Assembly (NCBI GenBank): GCA_963930645.1
Contig: OZ005648.1
Location: forward strand, 249,217,436 to 249,281,435
Reading direction: 5' to 3'
DNA: 64,000 nt
DNA from: Salticus scenicus
Taxonomy: Eukaryota; Arthropoda; Arachnida; Araneae; Salticidae
The notes beneath the pieces are model-generated. The model worked only from the letters and a program-made list of their open reading frames with translations, was not told where the DNA came from and made no database searches. A program made the position numbers and the translations under genes. Below are positions 1 through 10,524 of the stretch, piece after piece; position 1 is the stretch's first letter, and each line of letters starts with the position of its first letter.

Positions 1-71
1 AACATGCCTCATTTTAGCTTAGTGAGCAATTTGTTTGAAATATATCTATATATATATATATATTTAAACTT

Positions 72-102
<31 letters not shown>

Positions 103-126
103 CACTAAGTTAAAAAGCGACATGTT
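1..126. repeat. Small foldback (hairpin) repeat at window edge
   Basis: Bases 1-28 pair with the reverse complement of 99-126 with only a few mismatches. The arms share aacatg at the outer end and cttagtgagca at the inner end. The loop is a (TA)n tract followed by a poly-A run. This looks like a short foldback MITE or a palindromic microsatellite-bearing repeat. The left boundary may lie outside the window. No target duplication can be assessed. Confidence 0.55.
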
Positions 127-1229
127 CAAAGAGTTAAATGAAAAAACAGGGTTAAATAAATTTTAGATATTCTTACAAAACGCAGCAACAAAAATTCCGT
201 ATGATAGTAAGGGAAAGAAGAAAGGGGAGGGGGTATTTGACTGATACAGCATTACTTGTTTCCATTGAATTTCCATGTACAATTTTGTACTACTGTTATG
301 GGTCACATTTTGTGAAATCAGATAATTTTATTTCCTTATTTATTATTATTTTTCACTTGAAATCACCATTGTCCACAATACGGTTAAAGTTAATCTTCAC
401 GTGTGTAATAATAATCTGTATGTTCAGAAAAAAAGTAAATGATATGGTTTTATGTGTCTAAATGTGCATACTTGCAGATGAAGCATAAACTTGAAAAAGG
501 GAATTTTGAGTCATACTACAGTTTAGCTAAAAAAATTTAATCCATGAGGTGCAGTGATTTCGCTGTGTGGACGGAATTACTCAATCCCAACAGCAAAAAT
601 TCACCCCAAAAAATTTTTAAATTTTTTTTTGTTTTTATAACTTAAATCAAAACAATCACTTATTTATTTTATTTTAATTTTGTTCGTAAATTCTAGAGGC
701 AGTCTAATATAAATAGGCGCACTTACTTTGCGGCTAAAAGGGGTAAATGCAATGGCTTCTAAATGGGTAATATCTATTTTAAATTGTAAATTAAAGGTTT
801 ATCTAACTTCTTAGAGGAAACTAGGGTAAAATATTAACTTATATATATATATACATATAACTAAATCTAAAATTAATGTTCTCTTCGTTAAGCTTTACAC
901 AGTCAAACATTTTAGTTCCAACTTGACCCACTATATGGAGTAAAGATATAAGTAATACCACAATATAGTTCGACCTCACATTTAAGTTTTCTGCTCTTGC
1001 GATTGAATTTATATTGCACAAAAGCTTGGAGCTACCATACATCCACTCACAAGGAAAGTATGAATCAGTAAAATTCCTATTGAAACCAAACCAAGCTTAA
1101 ATTAAAGAGTGTGGTTGAAAACATAGGGTAAAGTGGAAATTTTGTGCAACAACTCACCCATGGACCCTAGAAAATTTAGCTCCTTTTATCAAAATAAATT
1201 AAACACACTCACACACAGAATTAACGGAC
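127..1229. other. AT-rich spacer, no gene seen
   Basis: Low-complexity AT-rich DNA with short A/T runs. Short open frames here (for example 201-461 plus, 839-1042 minus) have no recognisable domain, and their composition is that of random AT-rich sequence. I see no RNA gene or repeat ends. Confidence 0.6.
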
Positions 1230-1330
1230 AAGAAAGCATGCTCCAGTGCCAGAGTGTTTCACTTAAGGCAAGAAGGTCTCCAGTTCGATCCCCGTCTCGG
1301 TCGAATTTTTATTTATTTATTTATTTTTTT
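1230..1330 (+). repeat. tRNA-derived SINE fragment with TTTA tail
   Basis: A tRNA-like stretch contains a B-box-like agttcgatccccg at 1282-1294 and, about 40 bases upstream, an A-box-like segment around gccagagtgtttcactta. It is followed by a (TTTA)n simple repeat at about 1308-1328. Promoter boxes plus a simple-repeat tail are typical of a short tRNA-type SINE. It could instead be a degraded tRNA pseudogene. No intact cloverleaf is claimed. Confidence 0.5.
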
Positions 1331-1581
1331 AACATATCAATATTTCATGCAACATAAAATTACCAAATCATGGTAAAAGTTTAAACCATCGGTGGTTGCA
1401 GCTACTTCAGTACCGAGTTTTGGTTCAAACTTGCACCAAATTTTAAACAGTGTAGTAGGGAAAAAAAACAGATTAATAGAGACCTCTTTATCACTTAGAA
1501 ATGAGGCTATAAGCTTAATAATTTGTTCCGGTAATAATAATAGTAATAATAGTAATAATAATGAAAAATGAAATTAATAGA

Positions 1582-2170
1582 GTCTGGGACACCATTTTTT
1601 TTTATTATTATTATTTACTGATGAACTGCTGTAATTATTTTTTGTGAAATTGGAGCTTTTTTGACGATGAAGTTGAGCAAGAAATAATCTTTAAAAAATT
1701 TAAGTAAAATTTTAAAAGTTAAAAATTTCTGATAAATTAAAAATTTGTTATGAACTAATGGTTCAATTTACAAACTTTTTTCACTCTTATATACAGAAAA
1801 GATTTGTCTTCGGGATTTTTAATTAGGAGCAAAACATTTTTAGTAATCCAAAAGTTATGCATGAAATAAGTACTTTTTTCAAATTAAAATTAATATTTAA
1901 AAAAATTATTATTATAATCAGAAATCCTGAAGTCAAATTGAAGATAAATCCTTTCTGTATATAAAGGTGAAAAACGTTTGTAAATTGAGATATAACAAAT
2001 TTTAAATTTATCAAAAATTTTAAATTTTTATTTAAATTTTTAAAATTTTAATTTTTTTTTTAATTATTTCTTGCTCAACTTCATCGTCAAAAAAGCTTCA
2101 ATTTCAGAAAAAAAATTACAGCAATTCATCAATAAATAATAAAAACAAAAATTTGGTGTTACGGACCCCC
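1582..2170. mobile_element. Foldback MITE with ~250-bp inverted arms and ATTAAT target duplication
   Basis: The left arm (1582 to about 1830) matches the reverse complement of the right arm (about 1917-2170). Shared blocks include the outer gacacc/ggtgtt ends, a tgatgaactgctgtaat block, a ttgacgatgaagttgagcaa block and ttatatacagaaa near the centre. The hexamer ATTAAT lies just outside both ends (1573-1578 and 2171-2176), consistent with a target-site duplication. No transposase frame is present, so it is non-autonomous. The superfamily is not assigned. Confidence 0.75.
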
Positions 2171-2674
2171 ATTAATGATTATTACAAAGCTATATAGACA
2201 AATAATGTGGATCTGAATAATTAAAACGGTTTGATTTATAGAATTAGTTGTCCTGATTAAGATTTTCTGAGAAACTTCTGTTAAAAGGAGACGTCTCTAA
2301 AAGGGCGATTTTTACAGCATGGTGACTTCACAAACCAATCAAAAAATTGCATTTTCAACGAGTTGTTGCTTACCGGAAGTAATTAGTGTGTAAGTAGTAC
2401 TTCAACTTTAATCTTTAGCTTGCATATTCCCTACTAAAATGATATAAAATATTTCAAATGCAGAGCATAAAAAATGCATTCGAAGAAATTCTTGTTCATG
2501 TGTAAATAATTCTGAAATTTCATTTCGCTTGATACTTTGTCTTTTCTTGCTGCACAAAATTTCATACTACGCTTGATTCATGTACCAAATTCAATTTATA
2601 GTTAGCGCTGTTAAAATTATCGCCTGCACAGATAAAAGTCATTTTTCAGCATTGTGTGCTTTTAAATTCGATTA

Positions 2675-2750
2675 TATATGTATATGTGTGTGCGTGTGTG
2701 TGTGTGTATATAAATTTAAAAAATATATACTATATATATATATATATATA

Positions 2751-2790
<40 letters not shown>
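2675..2790. repeat. Compound (TG)n-(TA)n microsatellite
   Basis: A run of TG with one CG interruption passes into long TA tracts. The open frame across it (2580-2822) is an artefact of repeats free of stop codons. Confidence 0.9.
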
Positions 2791-2791
<1 letters not shown>

Positions 2792-3569
2792 CATTATTCT
2801 AGACTATTTTGTAGATAAATAATGACCTTTACAAATCAGAATGATACCTATTTTGTTTTCTTTCTTCCTTCCTTTATTAAATAATTAAATAAAAATAAAA
2901 TAAAGGTTAACTCTTTTTTTTTATTATTCATATATATATAATATAATAATTTATAACTTAAATGTTCATACTATTACTTTTACTATTACTGGATATTTCA
3001 ATGTTCGACTAAAAATACATTTTTTAAAAAATAATTTTAATAAAAATAGATTAAATAAATTGCACACCTAATAGAATTTTAATTAATTCTTTAAATAGTT
3101 TTTTAGAAGTCCTATTCCTCTTTTTTATTTTTATTTATTTATTTTTTTCTGTCTATGTATTTTTTCTCGATTTTCTTTCCTTTCCTTTCTTTCTTTTTTT
3201 TTTCTTTTTTTTTTTCTTATGCTTACGAATGACTATATGACTGCGCAGGGATTTTTAGATAATATAATATAATATTAAATTTAACATAATATTTTTAAAA
3301 GATACGTATACGCTGAAATCGAACAATCCTACAGATAATCCTCCAGATAAATTTCTTTCATAGAAACCCGAATGCTGATACCATGTGTACATTTACCACA
3401 TACATAATAAAGAGCATATACAGAAAATTTTAAACCTTTACTAAATACATCAAATTCCGAACAGTATTTTTCACTACATATTTCCAAATATGTTATCTAT
3501 AGTGGCTGGTGCTGTTGCTTTATTGTGGCTGGTGCTTTATTGTGCCTTAAATTTTAAGGGAAAAATACA
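2791..3569. other. AT-rich spacer, no gene seen
   Basis: A/T-rich and pyrimidine-rich runs, including a TTTCC/TTTCT-rich tract around 3160-3220. No coding or RNA signal is seen. Confidence 0.55.
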
Positions 3570-4055
3570 CAGGGGTCATAGTCACTACTCAAGAGGCCAC
3601 TCCATTTATCGTCCCCAGAAGACAAAGCCAATGTTATTCTATAGAGAATTTCGCCCCAGTATAATTCATTAACTAACATATATTTTTAAATTCCGTTTTC
3701 ACATTCAGAAACTTCACAAATATTAAATAATTTATCGCTTCCTAAAAATTATTATTATTTTTTTTTTTTTTTAATATTTTATTTTAAGTTTGTAAAATGC
3801 GAATTTTCACAATGTAAAATCTTTTATTTTTGAGCTTAAAAAGGAAATTTTAAAAATAAAAAAAATCAATTTTTAGAAAGCGATAACCTGTTTAGCAGTT
3901 GTGATCTTTCGGAAAGTGAAAACGGAATTTAAAAATATGTATTAATTAATGAATTATAACAGGACAAAATTTCCCATAGAATACCATTGGCTTCGGCTTT
4001 CGAAGACGATAGGTAGAGAGTCCTCTTAAGGGGTTAGTTACTCATGACGTAATAT
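3570..4055. mobile_element. Foldback element, ~180-bp arms
   Basis: Bases from about 3575 to 3750 match the reverse complement of about 3863-4050. Shared blocks include aagccaatg.tattctat, ataattcattaa, tttaaattccgttttcac and tatcgctt.ctaaaaatt. The centre is a T-rich loop. The open frame 3490-3672 falls mostly in the left arm and is not considered a gene. Outer ends are fuzzy and no target duplication was identified. Confidence 0.65.
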
Positions 4056-4262
4056 TTCCCGATATAATTGGTGCACGATGTAAAAATTAAACGTGCTTTC
4101 ATTTAAAATAAAAAACGAAAATCGATCCTTTGACCAATTTTGATATAAAGTACCTGTACCTTTTGAAACAATCCAGTAATAAAACAAATGAAAAATATTC
4201 AAAGAAAAAAGAATTCAGAATTATTTGATGTAAAATTGAGTGCGTTTGAAACTGGTCTGAAA

Positions 4263-5170
4263 GATAAATTTCTTATTCTTATGTATAACATATCTGTACT
4301 GATAAGTATAAAGGATTTAAGTCCAAAAATGTCGATTTTGAGTTAAGTACATAGTCAGACTCAGAAAAAAATTCTCTATCGATTGGTATGAAGGATTTAA
4401 ATCCATGTCATTTAGTCTTTGAGAAAATCCATCGGTAAAACAAGATTCAAGTTAGAAATTTAGCATTAATATTTGGTATAAAATATTTAATTCAATTTTT
4501 CCCTTTATTAAAGGAAGATTGACAATCACTGAATGGTATAAAGCGTATAAACCAACATAATCCCCTTTTCCTAATCGATTCTGCTGATTAGTTTTTAGTT
4601 AGTTAAACTTTATTTTTCGTCTACTGAAAAATCAAGAATCATCATCATCATCACGTTCTTAAGAAGTGCCTACGGCTGTCGAGACAGCCGCTTACCTTCA
4701 CCAAAGGCTGAAAGAAAACATAAGGAGGGCTTGCATAATCAAGAGTGTCGGTACAAGTTCTGTGTGGGTTCCCAGAGAACCCTTGCGTGATGACTTGACG
4801 CATTCAGCAGCATGACGGAAGAGAGAGGCAGAGCAGAGCCGATCTGGAAGCTGTGTGACATGGGGCAATAGAGCAAGGAGCACTAAACCTACAATTTTTT
4901 TTTTTTTTTTTTATTAAATAAAGATGATAGGCCTAACCAGACTGTTAAGCAGTCATAAAATTATACAATTTAAAATAATACAAAAATAAAGTGAAATTTA
5001 GCCTAGCAAGACTGTTAGGCAGTCAGAGTAAAAAAAGAAGAAGAATTACACTATTTACAATTAAGAGATTAAAAAAAAAACAATTTACAAAGGAGATATT
5101 TACGATATGGACTTAAATCCTTTATACTTATCAATACAGATATTATATATAAAAGAATTTATTATTCTTA
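4263..5170. mobile_element. Possible non-autonomous element with ~65-bp terminal inverted repeats
   Basis: Bases 4263-4327 match the reverse complement of about 5105-5170. The best block is the 23-base stretch at about 4302-4324, centred on gataagtataaaggattta, against 5108-5130. The intervening 780 bp includes a GC-richer part (4670-4890), a poly-T run at 4893-4912 and two 24-bp direct repeats beginning gccta (4931-4954 and 5001-5024). No transposase frame is present. It could be a DNA transposon derivative with nested insertions, or two unrelated copies of a repeat in inverted orientation. Confidence 0.45.
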
Positions 5171-5708
5171 AACATTTTTTACAAATATCGTATCTTCACA
5201 AATACCTCACAGTATAAAGAAAAAATTGTATGAATTAGGGCCACACTAGATTTGTGCTAGTAATTTTATTTGTTGGTTTGCTCGACGAAAGTGCCGATCC
5301 GATAGATGCTGGTTAGCCATTGACGGAGTATGAGGAGAGGAGGAGAGGGCTCAACAACCATTACATTACAGACGGTTGCCTCTCTTGACAGATCATATAT
5401 TTTCGCACAATCGCTAGCTTCCATCATACACAGCTAGCGGGAATCCATATTTGGCGATATCATTTCATGCTTGGCATGAAAATTTCGTAGATTTCTCATA
5501 AATGAATAATAAATAAATAATTGCATTAAGTAAACATAATAACATTTCATTAAAAGGGAAAATAATTTACTTTAAAGAATATCTGAACATATATTTTAAT
5601 TTCAGATGTATATATGTATATTTAAATAAATATATATAAAACAAGAAATGAATGTATGATTATTTAAAAATAAAATATCGCCTATTATAACTACAATACA
5701 GAACTGAT
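5171..5708. other. Spacer, no gene seen
   Basis: Mixed AT-rich sequence with a somewhat GC-richer patch at about 5280-5460. No domain-bearing frame or repeat boundary was recognised. Confidence 0.5.
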
Positions 5709-5710
5709 TA

Positions 5711-5925
5711 CAGTCGGCTGCAAAATTATTGGAGCACTAGCAATAATCCTTGCCAAAAAAAAAGTACACTTAATACAGCTTTGTTAAATAAATCCTTGTC
5801 GAGTCATGTTCTTAATCAGTCTAAGAACATGATTCGACAAGGATTTACTTAGCAAAACAGTCTTAAGTGTACTTTTTAAATATAGGAATTATTTGCTAAT
5901 GCTCGAATAATTTTGCAGCCGACTA
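5711..5925. mobile_element. Tc1/mariner-type MITE (palindromic)
   Basis: The ends pair as cagtcggctgcaaaattatt at 5711 and its near-perfect reverse complement ending at about 5925. TA dinucleotides lie outside, as expected for Tc1/mariner insertion. An inner block (aagtacacttaa..., ccttgtcgagtcatgttctta) is itself palindromic around 5815. It is too short for a transposase. Its core is shared with the element at 7987-8108. Confidence 0.8.
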
Positions 5926-6689
5926 TATCATGCAAAATACTGATAGAAGAGGCAGTGGTGTATCCAGAACTTGACTTTTGTGTGTGTGTGTGTGGGGGGG
6001 GGGGGCTAAGATTTTTCAAAGTGTTATTCTAGACCAATAAAAAATTTACAATTGCAATATTCAATTGTGAATGTCAGTGCTTTGGGGGAGCCCCCACCCT
6101 TAAATCCGCCACTGAGAAGAGGCGTACAAAAGTGGAGGACTCAAGTCGCTCAAGCTCTCCATATTGGATACCAGAATATTTATTATTAATATTAAATTTA
6201 AGCAGTGTCCCTTTAAAAATCTTCATTTATGTGTGAATTTTTGCAATTGATATTAATAATGAGTAAAGATTAATTAACATTTAACTATTAATTAATTTTC
6301 TTGAATGCAACTTTGAACAATTTTGAATTTAAATCTTTTGAGCCCTTTGAAAAATTGCTTCGACCCTAACTGATAGCATAGTAGTAATTTCAAAACTGCC
6401 TTCATGTCAAAAACATCACGTATAAATGTTTAAATTTCACATATTAAATTAGCATAATGACAAAAACAATAAAAATAAATAAATAAATAAATAAATAATT
6501 CTGAAAACTATAGAAGCTTTGATATTGTTTTTCCATCTGTAAAAAAGTACGATTTAGATCACATTACAGTTCAAAATTTTCATGCAAAAATGTAGAACTT
6601 TAAGTAAGTGGATAAGACGAAATAATTTCTTTTTAACTAATAATTTTTTTTCTCAGAATCTTCGATCAAAATAATCATTAATTCATTTC

Positions 6690-6723
<34 letters not shown>

Positions 6724-6828
6724 TGAAATGTCATCATTATCCTGAATTAAGCCATTAATATAAAAAACATTTCTAAGTAAATACTTGATATATTTTAAAA
6801 TCCTATGCATACTTTAAAGTTGCATATA
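5926..6828. other. Spacer with simple repeats
   Basis: Contains a (TG)n/poly-G run at about 5980-6004, (AAAT)n at about 6472-6496 and a poly-A run at about 6694-6721. No gene is seen. Confidence 0.6.
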
Positions 6829-6972
6829 CAGTAGAACCTCGTTAGCGTGAACACTGTTAACGCCACAATCCCCGTCAAAATGAAAATTTGTTTAGTCACA
6901 TGAAGATTAGTTACTGATTGCATGAACAAATTTTTTATTCCCCTTGAGATTCATGTTAACGAGTTTCGATTG
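6829..6972. mobile_element. pogo/Tigger-like MITE
   Basis: It begins cagtagaacctcgtta next to a TA (6827-6828) and ends with the degenerate inverse (taacgagtttcgattg), followed by TA (6973-6974). A better-preserved relative is at 31642-31828, and both share the inner phrase atccccgtcaaaatgaa (inverted in the second). Ends of the CAGT(A/T)GAACCTC type are known from pogo/Tigger elements. Superfamily placement is inference from the ends. Confidence 0.65.
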
Positions 6973-6992
6973 TATTTAAAGCTATCATTTAA

Positions 6993-7240
6993 GCCTCACC
7001 AATGACCGAATGGTTTTGCTCTCAATGATGGGGGAAATGCAGTGTGCCGGGTTCGTTTCCAGGTCGTATGCGTTGACCTAGTCTTTCGGAATTTCCCATA
7101 GTTTTTTTTTTTTCCAGAACTCGCATAAATACGGGCTAGGAATTCTTAGGAAGACACCCAGGGAGAGCATCCAACCCAGGCTTAGGTCCTAAGAGAAGTC
7201 TGCCTGTGGTAAAACCTGCAAAAAGAACAACAATAACAAT
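6993..7240 (+). mobile_element. tRNA-derived SINE with target-site duplication
   Basis: The 5' part is tRNA-like: an A-box-like tgaccgaatggt near 7003 and a B-box-like gggttcgtttcc near 7048. A unique body follows, ending in an (AAC)-rich tail (aacaacaataacaat). Near-identical decamers flank it (tatcatttaa at 6983-6992 and tatcatctaa at 7241-7250), consistent with a target duplication from target-primed reverse transcription. The 248-bp length suits a SINE. It landed about 20 bp after the neighbouring pogo-like MITE. The tail type matches the SINE at 32027-32267. Confidence 0.7.
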
Positions 7241-7369
7241 TATCATCTAAAACTTCTTACATAAAATATTATGAAATTAATAGTCTACATATGCGTGTGT
7301 GTGTGTATATCCAGCTTTTTAAAAAGTCTTTTGTGAAGTCTATCTATAAAACTATAAACCTTTGCCAAG

Positions 7370-7690
7370 TTTGGCTCTTTCTCCTTTCCAAAACTACTAC
7401 AACCCTGGCTCCGCGGTCGGCTCGTTGGTAATGACAAGTCGTTGTACCAATGGCCTGGTCCTGTTCCTGCGAGATATAAATGAGATCTTCCCCCTGAAAA
7501 GGGAGTGCTGGGGCTTATCGCCCCTGATCCTTTAAACTTTAACAATGCCCCGCGCGATCGTCCATCATTGGTGGCCATTGGCCGCTGCCGCTCTGTGTTA
7601 TTAATGGTGATGAGCGTGCTCTTGATCTGAAGTCAAGGATGATTCATTTTTCTTCTTTGCAGTCTTTCTTCCACCGACAGTCCCCCCTAC
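7370..7690. other. GC-richer block of unknown nature
   Basis: This is one of the few segments with ordinary base complexity in the left third. It contains the GC patches ccgcggtcgg and ccccgcgcgatcg and ends near gacagtcccccctacag. A minus-strand frame (7285-7578) crosses it, but I recognise no domain and it has no plausible partner exons. It could be a transposon fragment, a regulatory element or an eroded exon. Confidence 0.4.
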
Positions 7691-7986
7691 AGTTTATTTT
7701 GAAAATTTTTAAAAGAGCAAGGAATTAATAAGATGAATCGAACGTATTAAAAAAAAAAGTGAAATTTTTGGGGAATTTCTTGTTATGGAAACGGATTTAT
7801 TATAATGTTTATTATGTAAACAAAATAGAGAATCTTTTAATATTTTCAGTTAAACGTAAAAGTGAACTATTTAGCTTCTACATACGTATCGATAATACAC
7901 ATACTATATCGATACGTACAATTACGACATATATGAAGATTTTATAAGGAATATCAGCTTAATTCTTGCGATTGTTCTGATTGGTA

Positions 7987-8108
7987 CAGTCGGTAACAAA
8001 AGTCTCTGAACACTAACAAAAATTCCTATATAAAAAAAGTACACTTAATACAGTTTTGTTAAATAAATCCTTGTCGAATCGTGTTCTTAGTACTTTTGTT
8101 ACCGACTG
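7987..8108. mobile_element. Tc1/mariner-type MITE (short)
   Basis: Inverted ends cagtcggtaacaaaagt and acttttgttaccgactg are perfect and flanked by TA on both sides (7985-7986 and 8109-8110). At 122 bp it has no coding capacity. The interior carries a roughly 50-bp block (starting aagtacacttaatacag) nearly identical to that inside the MITE at 5711-5925, although the outer inverted repeats of the two elements diverge after the first seven bases. Confidence 0.85.
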
Positions 8109-8110
8109 TA

Positions 8111-9379
8111 CATTGCCAGCAAAAACAGTTATTAAATCCAATTTTTGAAAATAAATATGTTATAAACAATAAAATTCAAAAAATAATAAGAATAATAATT
8201 AAAAGGTGAAAACATGGGAAAGTAAAAAGAACTATAGTTAGGAAAATAAACCGCCTGAATTTCAGTCATACAATATATCTTGAAATTCCCTTATCAGGTG
8301 TAACACGTGTCGGTATAATGCAAAAGAAAATTGCACTTATAATCATTTACGATCTCATACGGAAGTTTATTTTTGTTACCTTATAAAATCTGCTACACGT
8401 TGTACGATAAATGAAATTTAATCCTAAAATATTTTAGTCTGGTTCCAAATTTATATTAATTGATTTTATCTGACCTTTTAAAGAAATTTTGTTTAGTCAG
8501 ATAAAGTAACCAGAAATGAAATGTTTTCATAAAACCATTTTTATTATGTCAGATATAAAAAGAAGAAAAATTGGGTGTAATAATTAATGAGTTAAGATTA
8601 AAGGTGATAAATCAGATTCAGTGAATTTAAAATGCGGAAATTCTTGTTTATATCATGATAATGAATATGCATCAAGAAAATTGGTCATTTGAAACTGCAA
8701 TTTCAGCATCTGATTTATTAGCTCTAAACTTAAACTGGTTCGAAAAGGAATAAACACTGCAATATTAGAAGGATAAATGTGTTATTCGTGTTTTAAAGCT
8801 GTTTGGTACTGTTTTAAGTTTAGTATAAATAATAAAATATTACTGTTATTGACTCTCAAAACAATTGTTATTTATTCTGTCGCTCAAGAATTATAATCAT
8901 TTAATTTTATTTATTTATTTATTTTCTTCCTCCAGTGGCCGCTCAAAAAAAAAAAAAAAATGTTTACAAAAGAAAAAGGAAGAAAAAAAAATCTTTCTTC
9001 TTTTTCTGATTGCGTTTATAAGATGAAATTTTCTTATTTAATACCAATATTTTATTAAATTTTTGTTACTGGGACAAGACAGGAAAATAAAAGATATAAA
9101 ATACTCTCGAATTTAAGAAGATATAAATTTTCACAACTAAGTCCAAATAGTCCCCTTATAATTTTAAGAATGGAATCCCTATGAAAAATCTTATTTATTT
9201 CCGTAAAATTCTTCTCCTGATATACGCTTTATCCTCAAGAAGATTAAATACCTTGGCTATCCCACAGATTCTTATGAACCCAAACACCATCCCGCCCATA
9301 ATTTTACAAGACCCACTGCGCCCTTCTTTTATAACGGACACAAAAGGACCTTGCCCCCCTATTTTTTCCCGCACATTTA
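8111..9379. other. AT-rich spacer, no gene seen
   Basis: AT-rich sequence with a poly-A run at about 8946-8960. A plus-strand frame at 9181-9414 has no recognisable domain or signal and is not called. Confidence 0.5.
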
Positions 9380-9980
9380 TTTACGAGACTCATAACTCAG
9401 GTCATAGACTATAAAGAATGCTTCGCGGCTAAAAAAGGCAATACTTCAAAACACCATAAAGCGGTGACACAGCGCGAAAAGTAACACCAAACCCAGAACA
9501 CAAAAACGATGTAATATATGTATATACGGTTCGTATGTATAAGATATAGGGAATATATATGTATACATACACACAAACGTATAAAAGAAGAGACTTCGCT
9601 TTTAATAGTATCGTAGAGCCCCATAAAGCGGTGGGCTTAAAAGCGGGTGGCGCGGCATAACGACTTAGTTTACGAGGCCTGCTTTGACATTAAACGACCA
9701 TAAATTAGCGATTATTGCACAATGAGCCGCCTTAATCTTGTGTAAAATGATCACGAGGTCCTGGCGCCATATAACGTTGTTTATCAAAGTTATAGCGCGA
9801 CGCCTCTTGGCACCTGCTTGTTCCGACGGCAGAGGGCAGCACTGTCTCCCTTACGTCAGAAGCTTTCCTCTCATGACTAGAGGAGAAGGAGCACTTAAAG
9901 GCGCAAAGGTTCGTATGGAGTCGTTTGAAGATAAGGTTTTAGTTTACAACTTTTTAATCTTTAAAATTCTAAAGCTCTAA
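9380..9980. promoter_or_regulatory. Candidate regulatory block (complex, CpG-containing)
   Basis: This block has clearly higher sequence complexity and more CpG than its surroundings. It contains three CCATAAA motifs (about 9459, 9622, 9699), the type bound by caudal/Abd-B-class homeodomains. Two of them sit in the repeated phrase ccataaagcggtg (9459 and 9622). A ccataaattagcgattatt stretch lies near 9699. No coding frame with a domain is seen. Calling it an enhancer is inference from composition and motif clustering only. Confidence 0.3.
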
Positions 9981-10524
9981 AGTTTGATGATCCGGGTCAA
10001 GTTAAAAGATGAAAACTTAATGTACAAAGTGTCTTGAAGCAAAACACGTGAAAATTTATTGCAAACGCTTCAGGGTGCTTGTGCTCGTTACTTAATGAAA
10101 AGTTTCCTCCCTCATTTTTATTACGGAGAAGAGTTAAAAAATATTATCACAAAATAGCGTATCATAAGTAATTTATTAATCAATTTAATGCACTCTACTA
10201 ACGAAAATCTGGTATGGAACAACAACACGATTTCCATTAGCCACTTTTACACGTATTATATGCATGTTTTTTTAGATGTGGTCAGAAAACATAAAATTGA
10301 CCTAACAAAGTAGAAACCTAAAATATTTCCGATAAAATAAACTTAATAAACGTGTGAAGACATATAAAACAAAGTTTACATAGCAAGTAAAAAAAAAAGA
10401 AGAAGAAGAAGAAGAAAAAAAAAAGATAGAGTTATTTTTTGAAACATTAATTTCTGAGATCTAAAACTGACCTACCTAAATAGGATGGCTGTTAATTTTC
10501 CTGTAATAACCACTTAATATATGA

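Noticed and set aside
1282..1294. Functional tRNA gene at the B-box-like site
   Set aside because: No complete acceptor or anticodon stem can be drawn, and the sequence runs into a TTTA tail; a SINE fragment is more likely.
2580..2822. 80-aa plus-strand frame
   Set aside because: Open only because (TG)n and (TA)n lack stops in one frame; the product is Tyr/Ile and Cys/Val repeats.
3490..3672. 60-aa plus-strand frame with a hydrophobic start
   Set aside because: Lies largely in the left arm of the foldback at 3570-4055. The apparent signal-like start is probably chance.
4698..4883. 61-aa minus-strand frame in a GC-richer piece
   Set aside because: No domain, and it is embedded in a probable repeat with terminal inverted repeats.
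9181..9414. 77-aa plus-strand frame rich in Pro and Ile
   Set aside because: No recognisable domain, splice context or repeat partner; composition is compatible with chance.
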